Positions 33,178 through 42,017 of a DNA stretch of 64,000 nucleotides are shown piece after piece. The stretch is from NCBI GenBank assembly GCA_030681515.1, contig JAUXSE010000011.1, positions 122,441 to 186,440 on the forward strand, in the 5' to 3' direction. Origin of the DNA: Geothrix sp. GTDB lineage: Bacteria; Acidobacteriota; Holophagae; Holophagales; Holophagaceae. Each line of letters begins with the position of its first letter. Position 1 is the first letter of the stretch. Position numbers and translations under genes: made by a program. A model generated the notes under the pieces. The model was given only the letters and a program-made list of their open reading frames with translations, was not told the origin of the DNA and did not search any database.

Positions 33178-33752
33178 CGGGAGCGCTCCTTTACCAGCCT
33201 CAGGAAGTTGGCGAGCATGGCCGGACCGTCCGGCGTGAGGATGCTTTCCGGGTGGAACTGCACCCCCCAGCGGGGCAGCTCGCGGTGTTCCATCGCCATG
33301 ATCTCGCCCCCGGGGCTGCGGCCCGTGACGCGCCAGCAGGCCGGCAGCGAGGCCGGTTCCGCGATGAGGCTGTGGTAGCGGCCCACGGGCAGGCCGGGAG
33401 GCAAACCCTGGAAGAGGCCTGAACCGTCGTGTTCCAGCGGCGTGGCCTCGCCGTGCAGGGGCTCCAGGGCGCGGGTGACCCGGCCACCCGTGGCGGCGGC
33501 AAGGGCCTGGTGGCCCAGGCAGACGCCCAGCAGGGGGACGGCCCAGTCCGATCCGGCCAGGGCCATGTGGGCGGGACTTTCCGTGGGATGGCCGGGACCC
33601 GGCGATAACACCACGGCTTGGGGCCGGAGGGCCCTCGCCTCATCGAGGGTAATGGCGTCGTGGCGGATCACGCGCACCTCCGCGCCCATCGTCTCGAAGG
33701 CCTGCACCAGGTTGTAGGTGAAGGAATCCAGGGCATCAATGAGGAGGATCAT
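33174..33752 (-). CDS. trpG: anthranilate synthase glutamine amidotransferase subunit
   Basis: 192 residues, class I glutamine amidotransferase: nucleophile Cys in LGVCLGHQALA, oxyanion region LSPGPGHPTESPAH, and His/Glu in GVQFHPESILTPDG. Supplies ammonia to TrpE. ATG at 33750-33752 overlaps the trpE stop by four bases and has GAGGAG-like purines nearby; longer frames read antisense through trpE and are rejected. It could also serve p-aminobenzoate synthesis, as in other TrpG/PabA proteins. Confidence 0.95.
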   Translation of the reverse strand: MILLIDALDSFTYNLVQAFETMGAEVRVIRHDAITLDEARALRPQAVVLSPGPGHPTESPAHMALAGSDWAVPLLGVCLGHQALAAATGGRVTRALEPLHGEATPLEHDGSGLFQGLPPGLPVGRYHSLIAEPASLPACWRVTGRSPGGEIMAMEHRELPRWGVQFHPESILTPDGPAMLANFLRLVKERSR

Positions 33753-35134
33753 CGGGCGCCTCCATCCAGCTTCACGCCAAGGGCCTGGGCGATGGCGCCG
33801 AGCTTGTGCAGGGTCTCGAAGTACTCGGCCTCGGGCCGCGAGGCGCGCACCACGCCCGCACCGGCCTGGATGTGAGCCGCCCCCCCCGTGTAGACCGCGG
33901 TGCGGAGGATGAGGGCCGTGTCCAGGACGCCATCGGCCCCCAGCCGCAGCAGCACCCCGCCGTAGGGGCCCCGGACCTCCCCTTCCAGTTCCGCGATGCG
34001 CTGGCAGGCGCGGAGCTTGGGCGCGCCGCTCACGGTGCCCGCGGGGAAGGCCGCCGCCAGCACGTCCACGGCATCCACCCCGGCCTTCAGCTTCGCCTTC
34101 ACCGTGGTCGTCAGGTGCAGCACGTGGCTGGTGCGCTGGAGCGCCAGCGGGAGATCCACCCGCACGCCGCCGGCCACGGCCACCCGGCCCAGATCGTTGC
34201 GGGCCAGATCCACCAGCATCTGGTGTTCGGCCAGCTCCTTGGGATCGCGCTTCAGGGCCTCGAAGCGGGCCGCGTCCTCCTCCGCATTGGCGCCCCGGGG
34301 CACGGTCCCCGCGATGGGCAGGGTCTCGGCCTCGCCATCCTGCACGCGCACCAGCATCTCCGGCGAGGCGCCCACCAACGCGAAATCGCCCCATTCAAGC
34401 AGGAACCCGTAAGGGCTGGGGTTGAGGCGGCGCAGGCGGCGATAGGCCTCCAGGGGAGGCGGCGGATCCTCGATGCGGAACCGCTGGCTCGGCACCAGCT
34501 GGTAGATGTCCCCATCCAGGATCAGTTCCTGGGCCGCAGCCACGGCGCTTTCGTAGGCCTGGCGGGACATCTGAGGCCGCACGGACGGCAGCGCATGGCC
34601 CGGACCGGGGTCCTTTGCGCCCGACCGCAGCCGTGCCCGCAGGGCTGCCAGGCGCGCGCAACCGACGTTGAGATCGGCGTCCAACGTCTGCAGCTCCGCC
34701 ACCTGATGCAGGTGATCGAAGACCAGGGCCGTATCAAAGCGGCGGACCCAGAGGCCGGGGAGGCCGAGGCTGTTCCGGGCGGGGAGCCGCAGGCTGGGTT
34801 CCAGCGCGCCCAGGGCCTCGAAGCCCAGGTATCCGGCGCATCCGACACCCACGGGGAGGGCCTCGCGCAGGGGGGGAAGGGCCGCGCCAGGATCGTGAAG
34901 GGCACCTTCGGGAGCCGATCCCGCGAGGCTTCGGAGGGCCTCCATCCAGCCCACCGCGGGGGCCTCCAGGCGGCATTCGGCCTCGCCCTCGATCAGCACG
35001 AAGCTGTGGCGTCCCACGCGTTCTCCCTGGTCGCAGGATTCCAGCAGCAGGCTGGCGCCCGCGGGCCGGAGCGCGAGGTAGGCCGCGAGGGGCGTCAGCA
35101 GATCAGCGGGAAGGGGGTGTCGGATCAAGTGCAT
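33749..35134 (-). CDS. trpE: anthranilate synthase component I
   Basis: 461 residues. The chorismate-binding domain is complete: PIAGTVPRGANAEEDA, VDLARNDLGRVAVAGG, FPAGTVSGAPKLRACQ and EVRGPYGGVLLRLG, ending IQAGAGVVRASRPEAEYFET. The N-terminal regulatory half contains LLLESCDQGERVGRHSFVLI, which includes the LLES element involved in Trp feedback. ATG at 35134 follows the attenuator; an upstream in-frame ATG near 35221 would begin inside the terminator and is not favoured. Confidence 0.94.
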   Translation of the reverse strand: MHLIRHPLPADLLTPLAAYLALRPAGASLLLESCDQGERVGRHSFVLIEGEAECRLEAPAVGWMEALRSLAGSAPEGALHDPGAALPPLREALPVGVGCAGYLGFEALGALEPSLRLPARNSLGLPGLWVRRFDTALVFDHLHQVAELQTLDADLNVGCARLAALRARLRSGAKDPGPGHALPSVRPQMSRQAYESAVAAAQELILDGDIYQLVPSQRFRIEDPPPPLEAYRRLRRLNPSPYGFLLEWGDFALVGASPEMLVRVQDGEAETLPIAGTVPRGANAEEDAARFEALKRDPKELAEHQMLVDLARNDLGRVAVAGGVRVDLPLALQRTSHVLHLTTTVKAKLKAGVDAVDVLAAAFPAGTVSGAPKLRACQRIAELEGEVRGPYGGVLLRLGADGVLDTALILRTAVYTGGAAHIQAGAGVVRASRPEAEYFETLHKLGAIAQALGVKLDGGAR

Positions 35135-35218
35135 CGTGTGGGTCCAAGAAAAGCCACAGACCGGCTTTGCCGGGATGGGGCGTGGGGGTCCGCGAAGCGC
35201 GGAACCACCGGAAAGCAT

Positions 35219-35249
35219 CAAAGAAAAAGCCCGACCATGGGGTCGGGCT
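35219..35249 (-). terminator. trp attenuator terminator
   Basis: On the minus strand a 9-bp stem AGCCCGACC / GGTCGGGCT with a four-base loop is followed by TTTTTCTTT. It lies between the leader peptide stop and trpE, the expected place for an attenuator. Confidence 0.85.
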
Positions 35250-35275
35250 CGGAAGGTCCGGGGTGGCGTGGGCCG

Positions 35276-35368
35276 CTAGGCCTCGCACATGGATCCGTCC
35301 GCGCCCGTACGCCACCAATACGCCCCGTGAAGGAGGCCCTGGAGGAGGGACGGAGTGGACAGAGGCAT
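35276..35368 (-). CDS. trpL: trp leader peptide with tandem Trp codons
   Basis: A 30-residue frame read from the ATG at 35366-35368 to TAG at 35276-35278. Residues 17-20 are Tyr-Trp-Trp-Arg (codons TAT TGG TGG CGT), close to the stop. It ends 27 bases before the attenuator stem, so a ribosome stalled at the Trp codons could alter folding of the downstream RNA, as in classical ribosome-mediated attenuation. Too short for normal gene finding; supported by position, the paired Trp codons and the terminator. Confidence 0.8.
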   Translation of the reverse strand: MPLSTPSLLQGLLHGAYWWRTGADGSMCEA

Positions 35369-35399
35369 GGAAGCGATGAAACCCCACCGGTCCCGTACC

Positions 35400-35405
35400 T
35401 GTCAA
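35400..35405 (-). promoter_or_regulatory. possible -35 element of the trp operon
   Basis: TTGACA on the minus strand, about 32 bases before the trpL start codon. The -10 region at 17 bases distance (GTTTCA) is poor, so this is tentative. Confidence 0.25.
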
Positions 35406-35439
35406 GTGTGGTTTGATGGGAGATTGCTTGCGGACGGCC

Positions 35440-36363
35440 ATGAACCCTCGCCCCACCACCATCCACACCGATGAGGCCCTGACGCCGCGAGGGCCCTGGA
35501 CCTTCCTGATGCCCGCCCTGCCCGGCGGATTCACGCGCTGGGGCTGGGGCCTGATGCTCGGCTGGGCCCTGGTGCTGCTTGGACCCGCCCTCGGATGGGC
35601 GGGGCTTCTGCGCCGCGCCGCGGGTTCGAGCGCCCTGCCGGCCCACTGGGGCGAACAGATCACCGTCCGCGACCTGTGGGAGATCTGGGAAAACGGCGGC
35701 CTCCAGCACCGCCTGACGAATTCACCCACGGTGCATCTCTTCGGCCTGGGCCTGGTCATCGTCCTCTGGTGCGGATGGCGCATGCAGGCGGAAACGGCGG
35801 GACAGAAGGCCCGGCTGGGCGCATGGCTCCTCGGTGCCCTGGACACGGTCCTGATCGGCTTCCTGCCCCTGGGACTCGCCGCGTGGCTGGTGGATTCGGG
35901 TCTGAAATGGGCGGGCGGGCTGGGCATTGATGGTCTGGGATGGATCGCCTTCTTCGGGCGCCCCCTGGTGTGGATGGCCCTGATCGCCGCGTTGAACCTC
36001 CAGTGGTGGTTCTGCCGGCTGGGGCGCGCCGGAGGGTTGAACCGCGGCTACTTCGTCCACCTGGGGGACAGCTTCCTTCACCTCTGGTCCCACCCCATGC
36101 AGTGGGGCCTGGTGAACCTCGGGGGAGCCGCCCTGCGTTCCCTCCCGCCCTTCCTGGTGCTGCTGCTGGCCTGGCGCATGGGCGGTGGCACCGCCTTCCG
36201 CGTGTGGCTGTTCCTGCTGCTCCAGCTCTTCGTGACCGCGATCAACGGCTGGCTGATGGGCTGGCTGCTCCGCGCCGCGGCCCTCTTCTGGAACCACGCT
36301 GCCGCGGTGCGGAAAGCCCGCGCAGCCCTGAAGGAAATCCCCCATGAAGCCGAAGCCCTCTAG
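35440..36363 (+). CDS. hypothetical polytopic membrane protein
   Basis: 307 residues from ATG 35440 (an in-frame ATG at 35416 is possible). About six hydrophobic segments: near residues 33-55, 98-113, 130-150, 165-185, 215-240 and 250-275, rich in Trp and Leu. No family recognised. Its 3' end overlaps the start of the next gene by 20 bases, so it is co-expressed with the split 5'-nucleotidase genes. Divergent from the trp operon. Confidence 0.72.
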   Translation: MNPRPTTIHTDEALTPRGPWTFLMPALPGGFTRWGWGLMLGWALVLLGPALGWAGLLRRAAGSSALPAHWGEQITVRDLWEIWENGGLQHRLTNSPTVHLFGLGLVIVLWCGWRMQAETAGQKARLGAWLLGALDTVLIGFLPLGLAAWLVDSGLKWAGGLGIDGLGWIAFFGRPLVWMALIAALNLQWWFCRLGRAGGLNRGYFVHLGDSFLHLWSHPMQWGLVNLGGAALRSLPPFLVLLLAWRMGGGTAFRVWLFLLLQLFVTAINGWLMGWLLRAAALFWNHAAAVRKARAALKEIPHEAEAL

Positions 36364-37144
36364 CGCTTTTCTTGCCTTCGCCCTGCTTTCATTTCCCTTG
36401 GCGGCGCAGCCGCCCAGCGCGAAGGCCGAAGTCGTCCCCATCACCGCCGCCCTCCCCGAGGACGCGGACATCCAGACGGTCATCGCCCCCCTGGCCGCCG
36501 AGATCAAGGCCAGCTTTGATCTCCCGCTGGTGCAGGCGCCCCTGGGCCTCTTCCGCGGGCGTCGCGGGGAGGAGAACCTGCTGGGCTACTGGGTATCCGA
36601 TGTGATGCGCCAGGCGGCCCAGGGCGTGGTCGGTGCGCCGGTGCGCTTCGCCATCACCAATGCCGGCGGCCTGCGTTCCAACCTGCGCCCGGGTCAGATC
36701 CAGGTGGCCGATATCTTCGAGATGATGCCCTTCGAGAACGAGCTGGTGGTCGTCGAGCTCACCGGCGCCGAGGTCATCCAGGTGGTGAAGGAGGGCCTCG
36801 TCCGCCGGGGGGGTGAACCCTGCTCGGGGGTCAAGGCGGTGGTCGTGGGTTCGCCGGAGGCCGCCACGTTCATCCTCACCTGGGATGACGGCAGCCCCAT
36901 TGATCCCAAGGCCACGGTGAAGGTGGCCACCTCCGACTATCTCTACGGCGGCGGGGATTCCATCCCAACGCTGAAGCAGGGCCGCAGGCCCTTCACCACG
37001 GGCATCACCCTCCGCCAGATGCTGCTGGACCAGTGCGCCAACCTGGCGAAGGCGAAGCGCGACCTGCTTCCCCCAGCCCCGGGCCGCTACACCATCCCGG
37101 TCCCGATCCAGGAAGCCATCCGCGACAAGAAGTTCAGGCTGTAG
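36344..37144 (+). CDS. secreted 5'-nucleotidase C-terminal domain protein
   Basis: 266 residues: a Sec signal peptide (SAFLAFALLSFPLAAQ), then a stand-alone 5'-nucleotidase C-terminal (substrate-binding) domain: LGYWVSDVMRQAA, RFAITNAGGLRSNLRPGQI, IFEMMPFENELVVVELTG and the aromatic clamp region ATSDYLYGGGDSI. The catalytic metallophosphatase domain is absent here and is encoded by the next gene, nine bases downstream. In ordinary UshA/NT5E-type enzymes both are on one chain, with the catalytic domain first. Confidence 0.87.
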   Translation: MKPKPSSAFLAFALLSFPLAAQPPSAKAEVVPITAALPEDADIQTVIAPLAAEIKASFDLPLVQAPLGLFRGRRGEENLLGYWVSDVMRQAAQGVVGAPVRFAITNAGGLRSNLRPGQIQVADIFEMMPFENELVVVELTGAEVIQVVKEGLVRRGGEPCSGVKAVVVGSPEAATFILTWDDGSPIDPKATVKVATSDYLYGGGDSIPTLKQGRRPFTTGITLRQMLLDQCANLAKAKRDLLPPAPGRYTIPVPIQEAIRDKKFRL

Positions 37145-37152
37145 GGGGCACG

Positions 37153-38094
37153 ATGGATCGCCGCGATTTCCTTGCCTCCCTCGGTGCCGCCACCGTCGCC
37201 TCCCAGGTGCCCCTCCGGGCCGCGGGAGATCCCGCCTCCGCGGCGGCCTCGGGCCGCATCACCCTGCTGCACACCAACGATACCCACTCCCGCATCGAGC
37301 CCTTCGGCCCGGGCAACGGGGCCATCAGCGGCAAGGGCGGCATCGCCCGGCGGGCCACCCTGGTGCGGCAGTTGCGGCAACAGCTGGGCTCCGTGCTGCT
37401 GCTGGACGCCGGCGACACCTTCCAGGGCACGCCCTACTTCAACCGCTACAAGGGGCGCCTCGACTACCAGCTCATGCGCATGGTGGGCTACGACGCGGGA
37501 ACGCTGGGCAACCACGATTTCGATAACGGCGTGGGGATGCTGATCGAGGCCATGGAAGCCATGGAGCAGCTCAAGCACCCCAACCCGCCCTTCGCCTTCC
37601 TGAACTGCAACTTCGATTGCAAGGGCGCGCCGGCCCTGGGCAAGCGGATCCGCCCCTACATGGTGCGGGACTTCCCGGGCATCCGGGTCGGCATCACGGG
37701 CGTGGGCGTGGCCTTTACCGGACTGGTCTCCCCGAGGAACCATGAGGGAATCACCTGGAGGGATCCCTACGAGGCCCTGAAGCCCATCGTGAAGCAGCTC
37801 CGGGAGGTTGAAAAAGTTGACCTGGTGGTGGTGCTTTCCCATCTGGGCTACAACATGAACGGCAGCGCCCCGGACGATCTCCAGATGCCCGGCCGGGTCG
37901 CCGGCATTGACGCCATCATCGGCGGCCACAGCCACACCTTCCTGGAGACCCCCACCAAGGTGGCGCAGGCCAGGGGCGAGACGCTGATCTTCCAGGTGGG
38001 GTTCGGCGGCGTGAACCTGGGGCGCCTGGATTTCGCCGTGGCCCGCGGAGCGGTCAAGGCGGCCAGCGGAGCTTCCATGCCGGTGCTCGGATGA
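37153..38094 (+). CDS. secreted metallophosphatase (5'-nucleotidase N-terminal domain)
   Basis: 313 residues. The start MDRRDFLASLGAATVASQ looks like a Tat-type signal (RRDFL). Calcineurin-like metal ligands follow in order: LLHTNDTHSR, DAGDTFQGTP, GTLGNHDFDNG, VVLSHLGYN and IIGGHSHTF. This is the catalytic half of a UshA-like 5'-nucleotidase; the binding half is the preceding gene. The two likely work together in the periplasm on nucleotides or UDP-sugars. Confidence 0.88.
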   Translation: MDRRDFLASLGAATVASQVPLRAAGDPASAAASGRITLLHTNDTHSRIEPFGPGNGAISGKGGIARRATLVRQLRQQLGSVLLLDAGDTFQGTPYFNRYKGRLDYQLMRMVGYDAGTLGNHDFDNGVGMLIEAMEAMEQLKHPNPPFAFLNCNFDCKGAPALGKRIRPYMVRDFPGIRVGITGVGVAFTGLVSPRNHEGITWRDPYEALKPIVKQLREVEKVDLVVVLSHLGYNMNGSAPDDLQMPGRVAGIDAIIGGHSHTFLETPTKVAQARGETLIFQVGFGGVNLGRLDFAVARGAVKAASGASMPVLG

Positions 38095-38136
38095 CCCAGG
38101 GGGCGTGACCGAAGTCCCAACCCCCGGTCCCCATGA

Positions 38137-40497
<2,361 letters not shown>

Positions 40498-40601
40498 AAT
40501 AACCAGGAAAAAATGGCATGATATTCGCTGAAACGCACTGTGAGGACAGCCCTTTGGCGCATGGTCCCTCGCCCAATCCCCCCCGAATAAAGGAGCAACA
40601 C

Positions 40602-41102
40602 ATGCACGCTGCCTCCCGTCTCCTCGCTGGAGCCCTTCTCCTCGCCGGCCCCGTCGCCTTCGCCCAGGCCAGTGCCACCGCGATCAACGTGCCCGCAACG
40701 GCCCGCATCTACAAGCCCATCACCCTGGCGAACGACACCGGCCTGAGTTTCGGCGATATCTTCGCCAGCGCGACGGCTGGCACCGTGACACTGGCCCCCG
40801 CGAGCACCCGCACGGCGACGGGTGGCGCGACACTGGCCGCCACCGGCACCGCCAATGCCGCGCAGTTCACCGTGGGCGGGAAACGGAACGCCTCCTACGC
40901 CATCACCTTCTCCTCCCCCGTGGTGCTGTCCGGCAGCGGTGCTGACATGGCCGTGAGCGCCTTCACCCCCTCCCTCGGGAGCGGCCTTCTCGACGCCACC
41001 GGCGCCCAGATTTTCACCGTGGGCGCCACCCTGGCCGTGGGTGCCAATCAGCTGGACGGCGACTACGCGGGCACCTTCAGCGTCACGGTCACCTACAACT
41101 GA
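40602..41102 (+). CDS. DUF4402-domain fibre subunit (putative major pilin)
   Basis: 166 residues: signal peptide (ASRLLAGALLLAGPVAFAQA) and one DUF4402 domain (LSFGDIFASATAGTVTLAPA, then TRTATGGATLAATG, ending GDYAGTFSVTVTYN). The same FG-AGTV-L-P-R-ATGG pattern occurs twice in the protein encoded at 44717. A strong AGGAG site precedes the ATG and an intrinsic terminator follows the gene, which suggests high expression of this first gene relative to the chaperone and usher downstream. A surface fibre subunit is inferred from the neighbours. Confidence 0.78.
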   Translation: MHAASRLLAGALLLAGPVAFAQASATAINVPATARIYKPITLANDTGLSFGDIFASATAGTVTLAPASTRTATGGATLAATGTANAAQFTVGGKRNASYAITFSSPVVLSGSGADMAVSAFTPSLGSGLLDATGAQIFTVGATLAVGANQLDGDYAGTFSVTVTYN

Positions 41103-41124
41103 CGCTCGCTGATCTCCTGATCCG

Positions 41125-41158
41125 CCCAGGGCGTCTTCCGCGCCCTGGGTTTTCTTTA
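41125..41158 (+). terminator. terminator between pilin and chaperone genes
   Basis: Nine-bp stem CCCAGGGCG / CGCCCTGGG with seven-base loop followed by TTTTCTTTAT, 14 bases before the chaperone ATG. Partial read-through would give less chaperone and usher than subunit. Confidence 0.8.
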
Positions 41159-41171
41159 TATCCGAGGCCCC

Positions 41172-42017
41172 ATGCCACTCCTTCGCCCCTGGATCCTGTC
41201 CGCCCTGCTCATCGGTGGCCTCGCGGCGTCCCTTCCCGCGCAGGCACCCCCGCCCCCCTCGGCCGGAGGGCTGGGCGATCTGCTGGTGGCCCCCACCCGG
41301 GTGGTCTTCGAGGGCCGCAAGCGCGGCACTGAACTGAACCTTTCAAATATCGGGCAGGCCCGGGCCACCTACCGGATCTCCCTGGTGCGCATGGAGATGG
41401 ACGAGATCGGCGCCTTCAAGGAACGGCCCCTCGATCCCGGGACGGAGGGCCTCCAGACCCTGTTCCGGTTCTCCCCCCGGGAAGTGACCCTGGAACCGCA
41501 GGAATCCCAGACCGTGCGCATCCAGGTGCGCAAACCCGCCGAACTGACCGCCGGGGAATACCGCCTGCACATGGTCTTCCGGGCCGTGCCGCCCGCTTCC
41601 GCACCGGCACCCGCCCCGTCCGAAACGCCGAAGGGGATCTCCATCAAGCTCACGCCCATCTACGGCATCGCCATCCCCCTGATCGTCCGGCATGGCGAGA
41701 CCTCCGCCAAGGTATCCATCGCGGATCCCGTCCTGGACGCCGCCGGCCGGTCCCTGAGGTTCCGCCTGGACCGCGGCGGCAACCAGTCGGTCTACGGTGA
41801 CCTCAGGGCGACCCTCCTTCCGGCCACGGGATCCCCGGAGGTGCTGGCGGAGGCCACGGGCCTGGCCGTGTACACCCCCAACACCGGCCGCACCGTGACC
41901 CTGGCGATGCCCGCGGCCCGCCCCCTGCCCGCCGGCAGCCGGATCCGGATCACGTACGCGCTGCCGGCCCAGGAGGGCGGCGGCCTGCTGGCCGAAACCA
42001 TCCTGACCGTCCCCTGA
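41172..42017 (+). CDS. periplasmic PapD-like fibre-assembly chaperone
   Basis: 281 residues with a signal peptide (PWILSALLIGGLAASLPAQA) and an Ig-like first domain: LLVAPTRVVFEGRKRGTELN, ATYRISLVRMEMDE, FRFSPREVTLEPQESQTVRI and GEYRLHMVFRAVPP, as in PapD/CsuC-like chaperones. A second beta domain follows (IPLIVRHGETSAKVSIADP). It would receive DUF4402 subunits in the periplasm and deliver them to the usher. The usher ATG follows its stop codon directly. Confidence 0.8.
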   Translation: MPLLRPWILSALLIGGLAASLPAQAPPPPSAGGLGDLLVAPTRVVFEGRKRGTELNLSNIGQARATYRISLVRMEMDEIGAFKERPLDPGTEGLQTLFRFSPREVTLEPQESQTVRIQVRKPAELTAGEYRLHMVFRAVPPASAPAPAPSETPKGISIKLTPIYGIAIPLIVRHGETSAKVSIADPVLDAAGRSLRFRLDRGGNQSVYGDLRATLLPATGSPEVLAEATGLAVYTPNTGRTVTLAMPAARPLPAGSRIRITYALPAQEGGGLLAETILTVP

